Positions 31,142 to 41,479 of a DNA stretch of 64,000 nt are shown piece after piece (the stretch's first letter is position 1; every line of letters starts with the position of its first letter). Source of the DNA: Pseudomonas anguilliseptica (GTDB taxonomy: Bacteria > Pseudomonadota > Gammaproteobacteria > Pseudomonadales > Pseudomonadaceae). The notes beneath the pieces were generated by a model, which had not been told where the DNA came from, searched no databases, and saw only the letters and a list, made by a program, of their open reading frames with translations. The stretch lies in the NCBI RefSeq assembly GCF_900105355.1, contig NZ_FNSC01000001.1, forward strand, positions 682,001 to 746,000, given 5' to 3'. The translations under genes were made by a program, and so were the position numbers.

Positions 31142-32140
31142 CTAACCCAAGTCCGCAGGCAAGCGTGGACCAAAGCCGCCACCGGTGAGCAGCCCATAGG
31201 CCATCCACAGCATCACCCCGGCATACAGCACGCGTGGTAGCCAGGTGGCCAGCTGTTCGGTCAGGCTATCCAGCTTCTGGGTTTCCACCTCGGCATAGTT
31301 GAGCAGGCTGGCCGGTAAGGCGCCACTGGCCTCCCCCGTACGAATCAGCCCAAGGGCCAACCCTTGCCCGGGGAAATCCACACTGGCCAACGCCTGCGCC
31401 AGGTTTTGCCCGCGCTGCACAGCCAACTGCACACCGCTGAAGCGGTTGCGCAACGGCGCATGGCGGATCACCGCGCAGGCCTTGGGCAGGGCTTCGAGCA
31501 TGGGCATGCCAGCCTCCAGCATCAGCCCCAGGCTGTCGAAAAAGTCGCGCAGATTACGCCGCAGCAACGCGGGACCGAGAATCGGCACATTCGCCAACAG
31601 GCCATCGAACGGCGAAGCCTCACCAGCAGGCGCGCGCTCACGACGCAGGTAAAACCCACGACCCAGGCCATAGAGCGTGCCCAGCACCAGCAACGGCCAG
31701 AGCACACCCCACAGATAACCGGCGATGCTCAGCTGGCCGCCGACCAATGCGGGCAGCGGCTGGATAAACAGCGCCAGCACCAACACGGCTGCCGGCAACA
31801 GCAAGCGTGACTTCACGGCGGCGGCCTGTTGCGCCCGGTGGTTGTAACGCTCGGCCAAGCGCTGATAAACCGCCGCCAGGCAGCCGCTGGTCTGAGCGGC
31901 ATGCAGCAAGGTGCTGTCCAGCGGAGCGAACAAGCCACTGCGCAGCCCGGCACTGGCCATATCACTACCGCCGGCGATATGAGCTTGCAGGCTGGCCAGC
32001 GCAGCCCTGGCGCGCGCTGGCACTTGCAGGCTGAGCAGCGCCCGCTCGACTGGCACACCGGCTTTTTCCATAGCCGCCAGATGGCCGAACAACTGGGCGC
32101 GCGCAGCAAAATCAGGCAAGGCAGGACGTGGGGGCGGCAT
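31142..32140 (-). CDS. Stand-alone type II secretion F-like membrane protein
   Basis: A 332-residue protein with two T2SSF domains as in GspF/PilC. The first half contains AAMEKAGVPVERALLSLQ and LLHAAQTSGCLAAVYQRLAERY, the second LRDFFDSLGLMLEAGMPMLEAL and ALGLIRTGEASGALPASLLNY; three hydrophobic helices include LLLPAAVLVLALFIQPLPAL, LWGVLWPLLVLGTLYGLG and VLYAGVMLWMAYGLLTGG. GspF-type proteins are inner-membrane platforms of type II secretion and type IV pili, but no ATPase or pseudopilin gene lies nearby. A TTG at 32152 is also in frame; neither start has a clear ribosome site. Confidence 0.8.
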   Translation of the reverse strand: MPPPRPALPDFAARAQLFGHLAAMEKAGVPVERALLSLQVPARARAALASLQAHIAGGSDMASAGLRSGLFAPLDSTLLHAAQTSGCLAAVYQRLAERYNHRAQQAAAVKSRLLLPAAVLVLALFIQPLPALVGGQLSIAGYLWGVLWPLLVLGTLYGLGRGFYLRRERAPAGEASPFDGLLANVPILGPALLRRNLRDFFDSLGLMLEAGMPMLEALPKACAVIRHAPLRNRFSGVQLAVQRGQNLAQALASVDFPGQGLALGLIRTGEASGALPASLLNYAEVETQKLDSLTEQLATWLPRVLYAGVMLWMAYGLLTGGGFGPRLPADLG

Positions 32141-32212
32141 AGGTGGGCTCAACGAAGTCAGATCGACATAGCAGGCGTCAGGTTAGCAGGCCGCGCATTG
32201 CAGAGCAGCGGG

Positions 32213-32968
32213 CTATTCAGTGGCCGTCGGTAACTCGGCATGCGGCAGCCAGCGGCGGAATATCTGCGCGAAGCTGCCGTCCTCATGCATGGCATCGAGG
32301 GCGCGCCGCCAGCGTTCGACCAGCGCCTTATCGGTCTGCGGGGAGAAGGCTATGTAGTAAGCCGACCGCATAAAGGGCAAGTGCGCCTGCACCTGGTCCG
32401 GGCGCAAACCGCCGCTGGCCAGTTCGTCCTTGAGAGTCAGGTCTTCAGTGGCGATCAACTGCACCCGCTCATGTTTGAGCATGGTCACCATATTCTTCGA
32501 GCTGGGAACCCCGTAGAGATTCTTGAAACCACGCGCGCTGAGGGTTTCAAAGGTGTACCACTGTTTCGGCACGGCCAGCGGCCCGCTCTCGGCGGCTTGC
32601 TGCAGGTTGTCGAAACGCAGATTGCGCGATTTCAGCGAGTAGAAGCTGGTGGTGCCAATCAGCAGCGGGCCGACCCATTGAAACTTGCTCTCACGCTCCG
32701 GCGTACGCACGGTGGAGAAAATTGCCGTATTCGGCTCCTGCTGAGCCAGGTGGTAGCCGCGCGTCCAGGGCAACAGCTCGATCTTGCCGGGGTCGCCGGT
32801 ACGCTCGATCAGCGCACGCACCACTTCTACGGCCAGGCCGTGCAACTCGCCATCACGGCTAAAGCTGGTCGGCGGCGCTTCCTCGGTAAGCAGATACAAC
32901 TCGGCACGCACGGACCCGACCAGACAGAGCAGTAGCCAGATCATCAGCGCGCAGCATGGTTTGAGCAA
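32213..32968 (-). CDS. Periplasmic substrate-binding protein (SBP_bac_3 type), intact copy
   Basis: A 251-residue secreted protein. The signal peptide MLKPCCALMIWLLLCLVGSV ends near VRA, and the rest is a type-2 periplasmic binding fold: ELYLLTEEAPPTSFSRDGEL, GLAVEVVRALIERTG and STVRTPERESKFQWVGPL. The start is TTG at 32968 with GGGAG 9-10 bases upstream. No permease or ATPase gene is near, so it may serve a distant transporter or, as common in Pseudomonas, be an orphan of unknown ligand. The next gene is a paralogue. Confidence 0.83.
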   Translation of the reverse strand: MLKPCCALMIWLLLCLVGSVRAELYLLTEEAPPTSFSRDGELHGLAVEVVRALIERTGDPGKIELLPWTRGYHLAQQEPNTAIFSTVRTPERESKFQWVGPLLIGTTSFYSLKSRNLRFDNLQQAAESGPLAVPKQWYTFETLSARGFKNLYGVPSSKNMVTMLKHERVQLIATEDLTLKDELASGGLRPDQVQAHLPFMRSAYYIAFSPQTDKALVERWRRALDAMHEDGSFAQIFRRWLPHAELPTATE

Positions 32969-33021
32969 AGTGGGTTCTCCCGGTACTGACTTCAGCCTAG
33001 CTCATAGCCGGGCAAGTCGCG

Positions 33022-33782
33022 TTATGGCAAGGAAGGTGCGGTCGGCAGGCTGAACGGCTGGGTAAACCAGCGTTTATGAATCCGCTCCAGGCTGCCGTCG
33101 CGCAGCAACTCATCAAGGGCCAGCTGCCATTGCCGGACCAGAGCAGGGTCGGTGTTGTTCGAAAAGGCGATATAGGAGTTGTCCCCCATAAAGGTGAACT
33201 GCAATTCCACCTCATCACGGCGCATGCCTTGCTGCGAAAGCATGTCATCCAGTGCCAGGTTATTCGCCACCAACAGCTCGATACGGCCGTACTTGAACAT
33301 TTTCATCATGTGCTGGGGCGTTGGCACTCCGTAGAGGTTTTTCATACCACGGTCGCTGAGGTACTCATAGGAGTACCACTGCTTGGGCACCGCGAGGGTG
33401 TTGAAGCGCCCGACTCCTGCAGCGTGCGCACATTCAACCCGGCGCCGCGTCGCGCATAGAAGCTGGTATACCCCCGGGCAATCGGCCCGACCCACTGGAA
33501 CAGTGCCTCGCGCCGTGCGGTGCGTACCGTGGAGAACAAGCCGCTGTTGGCCTCGCGCTGCACCTGATGGTAACCGCGGGTCCAGGGCACCAGTTCGATG
33601 CGGGTGTCCTGTCCGGTACGCTGAATCAGCAGCTCGACCACTTCCACGGCCATACCAGTCAGCCTGCCATCTTCGATATAGCTCAGCGGCCGGTACTCCT
33701 CGGTATACAGGCGCAACTCGGCAGCCTGCGCAGATGTACAGCAGCCAAGCAACAACACAACAAACCAGGACTTCAACCACAT
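33022..33782 (-). pseudogene. Paralogous periplasmic binding protein, frameshifted
   Basis: Related to the gene just downstream (shared EVVxLLIxRTG, PWTRGYH, FSTVRT, FQWVGP and LAVPKQWY). The signal peptide MWLKSWFVVLLLGCC and first half are in one frame up to NVRTLQESG. From RFNTLAVPKQWYSYEYLSDR onward the protein continues in another frame to 33022. Alignment to the paralogue shows equal spacing if one base is added near 33411-33417 (TCGGGCGC on the coding strand, possibly GGGG shortened to GGG). As written the product ends within 35 codons after the break. A single-base sequence error is a real alternative. Confidence 0.8.
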
Positions 33783-33884
33783 TGGGCAACACCTGCAAAC
33801 ACACAAACAATGGGCCGAAAAGCAGAATGATAAACAGCCATTGGTTCAGCAACCAGCAACGTTCTGCGGCAAATCAGCGCGAGC

Positions 33885-34826
33885 TTAGGGATTACCGGAA
33901 AGTTCAAACTCGCGGGCCCGCTGCCATTGCGCCAGGTTCTCGCGATTTACCTGCTGCACCTGCAGCGCGATATTCACCGGCTGCGGCGCAAGTTCGCCAC
34001 GCAGGCTTTGTGCGGCCAATTGCACGGACTGATAACCGATGGCATGGGCTTGCTGGATCATCAGGCTATGGATCTCGCCCTTGCTCAGCGCTTCAATCAA
34101 CAGAGGATCACCATCGAAACCGATATGAACGAGCTCACCCGCCTTGCCGAGTCGGCGCAGTGCCGCCAGAGCGGCACGTGAGCTGGTGCTGTTGGGGGTG
34201 AACACCCCAGCCAGTTGCGGCAACTGCTCACGCAAGGCATCCACCGCCGCCTGGCTGTCGTCGCCAATAAAGGTATCGACCAGGATACTCAGGCCACCCT
34301 GCTCCGCGCCCTGGCGAAAGCCACGCTCACGCTCGCTGGTCGAGAGCACGCCGGCCTTCAGGCGCAACAACGCGACCTTGCCCTGCCCGCCGAGCGCCAC
34401 AGCCAGGGCCTGCCCGGCCTGCACGCCGGCGAGGAAATTATCAGTGGAGACCACACCGCGCACTGCACTTCCGGGCAGATCACGGTCGAAATACACGGTA
34501 TTGATGCCACTGCCCGCCAATTGCTGCACACGTGGGGCGATCTCGGGGCCGCTGGGGGCGATAACCAGCGCCTTGCAGCCATATTCCAACACCCAATTGA
34601 TCATCTGCAGCTGGGTTTCCACCCGTCCCTCGCGGCTGGGCCCGCGGAAATGCACGTCCAGATCAAGCGCTTGACCCGCCTGTCGCGCGCCCGCCTCCAC
34701 CTGCACCCAGAAGGGCGTGGCTCCCGCCGCCACCACACCGATACAGTCCTTTGCCAACGCTTGAGTAGTCCAACTGGTCAACACAACGAATAGCAGCACA
34801 TAGTTCGCTTGGCATCGGCAGTACAT
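33885..34826 (-). CDS. Orphan sugar-type periplasmic binding protein (RbsB-like)
   Basis: A 313-residue protein of the Peripla_BP_4 (ribose/galactose-binding) class. A signal sequence (NYVLLFVVLTSWTTQALA) is followed by IGVVAAGATPFWVQVEAGAR, then YGCKALVIAPSGPEIAPRVQ, INTVYFDRDLPGSAVRGVVS and ELVHIGFDGDPLLIEALSKG, the standard two-lobe pattern. Three in-frame starts exist (TTG 34841, ATG 34832, ATG 34826); GGGAG lies at the right distance only for 34826. No sugar permease or kinase is nearby; its ligand is unknown. Confidence 0.83.
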   Translation of the reverse strand: MYCRCQANYVLLFVVLTSWTTQALAKDCIGVVAAGATPFWVQVEAGARQAGQALDLDVHFRGPSREGRVETQLQMINWVLEYGCKALVIAPSGPEIAPRVQQLAGSGINTVYFDRDLPGSAVRGVVSTDNFLAGVQAGQALAVALGGQGKVALLRLKAGVLSTSERERGFRQGAEQGGLSILVDTFIGDDSQAAVDALREQLPQLAGVFTPNSTSSRAALAALRRLGKAGELVHIGFDGDPLLIEALSKGEIHSLMIQQAHAIGYQSVQLAAQSLRGELAPQPVNIALQVQQVNRENLAQWQRAREFELSGNP

Positions 34827-35089
34827 CAGCATCACTCCCAAAACCTGGCGACGCTATGCACAACATTCGTGCACCACACCTAACAGCGCTCAGGCGTCAC
34901 CGTAGAGTTACTGATATCACTCTAGCATCAGGCCATTAGCCTCGCCGGGCATGGGACTAGCGGTCATCCGCCAGAAAACCGTGTTACACACCTGCCCCTC
35001 ACACTTTTTCACACTCCAGGCGACGGCTGGGCTGGTAGCCGCCGCTCAAGCAGGCCATCATCGCGTCTCTTTCCTGCACTTTGAATGAC

Positions 35090-35818
35090 ATGACCGATAC
35101 CACGCAAAGCACTCAGGCCACGCACAAACCCCGCCCGCTGATCGATTTGCTGGTCAGTATCCTGATTCCCTCCCTGATTCTGATGAAACTCAGTGGCGAG
35201 AGCCGACTGGGTGCCGACGGCGCGCTGATACTGGCGCTGGCCTTCCCGCTGGGCTGGGGCAGTTTCGAGCTGCTCAAGTACCGCAAATTCAACTTTATCG
35301 CGCTGCTCGGCCTGATCAGTGTGCTGCTTACCGGCGGCATTGGCCTGCTCAAGCTGGACAACCAATGGCTGGCGATCAAGGAAGCGGCGATCCCCGGCAT
35401 CATCGGTATTGCCGTGCTGGTATCAACCCGCACCCGCTTCCCGCTGATTCGCACCATGCTGTTCAACAAGACCGTGCTCAACGTCGACAAAATCCATGAG
35501 CGCCTGGAGCAGGCCGGCAATACCGAGCGCTTCGAAGCGCGCTTGCTCAGGGCCACCTACTGGCTGAGCGGCACCTTCTTCTTTTCCTCGGCGATGAACT
35601 ACGTGTTGGCCAAGTGGATCGTGATCAGCCCGGCTGGTAGCGAAGCCTTCAACGAAGAGCTGGGGCGGATGAACCTGCTCAGCTATCCGATGATCGCGAT
35701 CCCCTCGATGATCATGCTGATGGCCATCTTCTATTACCTCTGGCGCACCATTCACGGGCTTACCGGCCTCAAGCTGGAAGACGTGATGGCCAATGCCGAG
35801 CAGGAAAAACAGTCTTAA
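35090..35818 (+). CDS. VC0807-family integral membrane protein
   Basis: A 242-residue protein with about six hydrophobic helices, including LLVSILIPSLILMKLSG, GALILALAFPLGWGSFELL, FNFIALLGLISVLLTGGIGL and MIAIPSMIMLMAIFYYLW. The pattern and the central IKEAAIPGIIGIAVLVST match the VC0807 family, for which I know no assigned function. A TTG at 35081 is in frame, but the ATG at 35090 is more usual. The next gene follows 24 bases downstream on the same strand. Confidence 0.75.
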   Translation: MTDTTQSTQATHKPRPLIDLLVSILIPSLILMKLSGESRLGADGALILALAFPLGWGSFELLKYRKFNFIALLGLISVLLTGGIGLLKLDNQWLAIKEAAIPGIIGIAVLVSTRTRFPLIRTMLFNKTVLNVDKIHERLEQAGNTERFEARLLRATYWLSGTFFFSSAMNYVLAKWIVISPAGSEAFNEELGRMNLLSYPMIAIPSMIMLMAIFYYLWRTIHGLTGLKLEDVMANAEQEKQS

Positions 35819-35842
35819 ACAACGCTGCCTGGCGTACCAAGG

Positions 35843-36280
35843 GTGTTGACGTTTTCCGCCTACCTCGGCCTGTTTGTTTCGGCCCTTGGCGCCGCCACCC
35901 TGCTGCCGCTGCAATCGGAAAGCGTGCTGGTGGCGCTGCTACTCAGCAGCGCCTATTCACCCTGGGCGCTGCTGGCGGTGGCCAGCGTCGGCAATATCCT
36001 CGGCTCACTGCTCAACTGGCTGCTCGGCCGCTACCTGGAACACTTTCGCCATAAGTCCTGGTTCCCCGTCAGCGAAGCACGCCTGCAGCAGGCACAGCGC
36101 GGCTACGCACGGTATGGTCGCTGGTCACTGCTGCTGAGCTGGATGCCGATCATCGGCGACCCGCTGACCCTGGTGGCCGGGGTGATGCGCGAACGCCTGT
36201 GGTTTTTCCTGCTGATCGTCAGCCTGGCGAAAACCGCCCGCTATGCTGTATTGGCAGCCCTGACCCTCGGCTGGAGCTGA
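35843..36280 (+). CDS. YqaA-family (DedA-like) membrane protein
   Basis: A 145-residue inner-membrane protein with the family pattern: LGAATLLPLQSESVLVALLL, VASVGNILGSLLNWLLGRYL and YGRWSLLLSWMPIIGDPLTL. The last segment holds the conserved proline-glycine turn of the DedA/SNARE-associated group, linked in other bacteria to lipid-carrier or phospholipid movement. GTG at 35843 and TTG at 35846 are adjacent candidate starts. It probably shares a transcript with the VC0807-like gene. Confidence 0.82.
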   Translation: MLTFSAYLGLFVSALGAATLLPLQSESVLVALLLSSAYSPWALLAVASVGNILGSLLNWLLGRYLEHFRHKSWFPVSEARLQQAQRGYARYGRWSLLLSWMPIIGDPLTLVAGVMRERLWFFLLIVSLAKTARYAVLAALTLGWS

Positions 36281-36414
36281 GTTACACCACGCGCGACACA
36301 CGCCGTAACGCCAACGGCAAGTCCGAGGTTGAGCATCGGCCATGCCTCCGTGATACTGCGCAGCCTTCGCACAGGCGCGTGCGAGGAAGTGATCTCAGTG
36401 GAGCTGCATCCGTG

Positions 36415-37377
36415 ATGAAAAGGAGCGATCTGGTCTGGACCCTGGTGGGGCTCGGCGCCGTGCTGCTGTCGTGCTACTTGCTCTATCACCAAGTGCGCAC
36501 TATCTCCCTGAATGAAATCGCCGACAGCCTGCGCGCCATTCCACGCCTGGATTGGCTGCTGGCCGCAGCAGCCACCCTTGGCGCCTATAGCGCCTATAGC
36601 GCCCTGGCCTGGTACGACCGCATCGCCCTCGCTCACCTGGGCAAAAAGATTTCCTGGCGCTTTATCAGTCTGTGCTCCTTCACTACCTATGCGCTGGCCC
36701 ACAACATCGGCGCCTCAGTGTTCTCCGGCGCCCTGGTGCGTTACCGCGCTTACCGCACCAAAGGCATGACGCCGCAGGAAATCGGCATTCTGATCGTCTT
36801 CTGCTCCTTTACCTTCGCCCTCGGCACCATCCTCGCCAGCGGCTGCGTACTGGTGCTGGAGCCGGATCTGATCCACCGCGTGGCGAAAGTCACGCCGCTG
36901 GTGTCCGAAATCATCGGCGTGCTCCTGCTGCTGTTGGTCGCGCTCTATGTGCTCGGTTCCTGGCGGCACTTCAAGCCCTGGCACTGGGGCAAGCTGCATC
37001 TCGAATACCCACGCCTGGGGATTGTCGGCCGCCAGTTGCTGGCCGGCCCACTGGAGCTGGCTTGCGCGGCAGCGATCATCTACTTCGCCCTGCCAGCGGA
37101 GAACAACCCAGGCTATCTAGTGGTGTTCGGCGTATTCCTCGCCTCGTTCTCGCTGGCGCTGCTGTCTCACGCCCCCGGCGGCCTGGGTGTGCTGGAAGTG
37201 ACCTTCCTCGCGGCGATGCCCGAGCTGCCAGCGGCGGACGTTCTCGCCGCGCTGATCGTGTTCCGCTACTTCTACCTGCTGTTGCCGTTCGCCCTGTCGC
37301 TGCTGGTGGTACTGGGCTTCGAGTGGACGCAGTGGCAGAGCCGCCGCACCAACCCTGACAACCCGCCCTTGCCCTGA
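36415..37377 (+). CDS. Lysylphosphatidylglycerol synthase-like transmembrane protein (UPF0104)
   Basis: A 320-residue protein with about eight membrane helices. Family features are WYDRIALAHLGKKISWRFIS, YALAHNIGASVFSGALVRYR and LLSHAPGGLGVLEVTFL, typical of the flippase-like domain (LPG_synthase_TM, YbhN). It lacks the MprF-type C-terminal synthase domain, so lipid transport is more likely than lipid aminoacylation. The frame is open much further upstream, but AUG at 36415 starts a normal N-terminal helix (LVWTLVGLGAVLLSCYLLYH). GTG at 36412 is possible. Confidence 0.8.
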   Translation: MKRSDLVWTLVGLGAVLLSCYLLYHQVRTISLNEIADSLRAIPRLDWLLAAAATLGAYSAYSALAWYDRIALAHLGKKISWRFISLCSFTTYALAHNIGASVFSGALVRYRAYRTKGMTPQEIGILIVFCSFTFALGTILASGCVLVLEPDLIHRVAKVTPLVSEIIGVLLLLLVALYVLGSWRHFKPWHWGKLHLEYPRLGIVGRQLLAGPLELACAAAIIYFALPAENNPGYLVVFGVFLASFSLALLSHAPGGLGVLEVTFLAAMPELPAADVLAALIVFRYFYLLLPFALSLLVVLGFEWTQWQSRRTNPDNPPLP

Positions 37378-37531
37378 GTCGCACACACCGGATAACCGGG
37401 GGCAGCATTGCGCCGCACACTCGCATAGAATGCGCGGCCGTTTTTGCGGCCCCTTCACGACAGCCACTGGCCAGCTGTCGTGACAGGATGCCCAGAAACC
37501 TCCCGGTACTTATTCAGGAACAGCGCGCCGC

Positions 37532-38797
37532 ATGACTCTCTCTACACCCGCCCGCGCCTGCGGCATCGACTTCGGCACCTCCAACTCCACCGTCGGCTGG
37601 CTGCGCCCCGACGCCGAAACCCTGATTCCCCTGGAAGACGGCAAGATCACCCTGCCCTCGGTGGTGTTCTTCAACCTCGAAGAACGTCGCCCGGTGTACG
37701 GCCGCCTGGCGTTGCAGGAATACCTGGAAGGCTACGAAGGCCGGCTGATGCGCTCGCTGAAAAGCCTGCTGGGCAGCAAACTGCTGAAAAGCGAAACCAC
37801 GGTCTTGGGCAGCGCCCTGCCGTTTAAAGACCTGCTCGGTTTTTTTATCGGTGAGCTGAAAAACCGCGCCGAGGCCACTGCCGGCCGTCCCTTTGAAGAA
37901 GTGGTGCTGGGCCGCCCGGTGTTCTTCGTCGACGATGACCCGGTGGCCGACCTGGAAGCACAGAACACCCTGGTGGCCGTGGCGCACAGCCTCGGTTTCA
38001 AGGACGTGTCGTTCCAGTACGAGCCCATCGCCGCAGCCTTCGACTATGAGTCGGGCATCAGCCGCGAAGAGCTGGTGCTGATCGTCGATATCGGCGGTGG
38101 TACCTCGGACTTCTCCCTGGTGCGCCTGGCGCCCGAACGCCGCGCAGTGGCGGATCGTCACAGCGACATCCTCGCCACCGGCGGCGTACATATCGGCGGT
38201 ACCGACTTCGACAAGCAACTGTCCCTGGCCGGGGTGATGCCGCTGTTCGGTTACGGCAGCCGGATGAAGAGCGATGCACCGATGCCCACCAGCACCCACC
38301 TCAACCTGGCCACCTGGCACACCATCAACGCGGTGTACTCGGCGCAGTCGCAGCGCCAACTGCAGAGCATGCGCTACGACATCGTCGACCCTACCGGCAT
38401 CGACCGCCTGTTCCAGCTGATCGAGCGCCGCGACGGCCACTGGCTGGCCATGCAGGTGGAAGAAAGCAAGATCGCCCTGACCGAACAGGATGCCCGCCCC
38501 ATCGACCTCAGCCGCCTGGAAGATGGCCTGGTCGCCGAGCTGACCCGCACACTGTTTGAGGATGCCATCGAACCGCTGCTGGAGCGCGTGCGTGCCAGCG
38601 TCACCCAACTGCTCGGCGATGCCGGCGTCAGTGTTGAGCAGGTCGATACGGTGTTTTTTACCGGCGGCTCCAGCGGTATTCCGGCACTGCGCCAGAGCGT
38701 CGCGGCAATGCTGCCGAATGCCCAGCATGTGGAAGGCAACACCTTCGGCAGCATCGGCAGCGGCCTGGCCATCGAGGCGCACAAGCGTTACGGCTAA
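37532..38797 (+). CDS. Short Hsp70-family protein (YegD-like)
   Basis: A 421-residue actin-fold ATPase that resembles only the nucleotide-binding half of DnaK. The phosphate-1 loop is CGIDFGTSNSTVGW, the phosphate-2 region LIVDIGGGTSDFSLV, the adenosine motif VFFTGGSSGIPALRQ. The DnaK substrate-binding and lid domains are absent, which is normal for the YegD group, so classical chaperone activity is unlikely. A similar gene (PA4873) is annotated as a heat-shock protein in P. aeruginosa. ATG at 37532. Its transcript ends in the hairpin shared with ygiQ. Confidence 0.85.
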   Translation: MTLSTPARACGIDFGTSNSTVGWLRPDAETLIPLEDGKITLPSVVFFNLEERRPVYGRLALQEYLEGYEGRLMRSLKSLLGSKLLKSETTVLGSALPFKDLLGFFIGELKNRAEATAGRPFEEVVLGRPVFFVDDDPVADLEAQNTLVAVAHSLGFKDVSFQYEPIAAAFDYESGISREELVLIVDIGGGTSDFSLVRLAPERRAVADRHSDILATGGVHIGGTDFDKQLSLAGVMPLFGYGSRMKSDAPMPTSTHLNLATWHTINAVYSAQSQRQLQSMRYDIVDPTGIDRLFQLIERRDGHWLAMQVEESKIALTEQDARPIDLSRLEDGLVAELTRTLFEDAIEPLLERVRASVTQLLGDAGVSVEQVDTVFFTGGSSGIPALRQSVAAMLPNAQHVEGNTFGSIGSGLAIEAHKRYG

Positions 38798-38811
38798 ACA
38801 CTGCAACAGCT

Positions 38812-38884
38812 CGCGGCTAAAGCCCCTCCCACCTAGCTTGCAGTGATTGCGGGAGGGCCGGGCGGCGTTCCGCTTTAGCCGCGA
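38812..38884. repeat. Two REP halves after the Hsp70-like gene
   Basis: CGCGGCTAAAGCCCCTCCC (38812-38830) faces a copy at 38850-38884 that begins GGGAGGG, carries an extra GC-rich patch and ends GCTTTAGCCGCGA. Same GGGAGGGGCTTTAGCCGCGA family as 27228-27277, here with one diverged arm. Confidence 0.75.
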
Positions 38885-38905
38885 CAAAACCGCAAACGCC
38901 AGAAT

Positions 38906-38935
38906 AAAAAACGCCAGCTCAACGCTGGCGTTTTT
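38906..38935. terminator. Bidirectional terminator between hsp70-like gene and ygiQ
   Basis: AAAAACGCCAGC and GCTGGCGTTTTT pair perfectly around a six-base loop. It lies between convergent genes and has a T-run in either direction, so it should end both transcripts. Confidence 0.85.
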
Positions 38936-38947
38936 ATGGCTGCAGAA

Positions 38948-41278
<2,331 letters not shown>

Positions 41279-41479
41279 GGGCATGAAAAGTGACCGGTGT
41301 TGGCGAACAGGGATGGAAAATCGCGGGCGCGGAATATAGCACAAATTTTAACCAAACCCGACTCAGACACTCGGATTAAGCGCGTAAAATCCCCTACAGC
41401 TTGTAGTCTTCCTGTAGTGGCTTACGGCTATACTCCAGCGCATAACATCGGCCGCCAATAGCCGGGACAAGGGGTGAAC

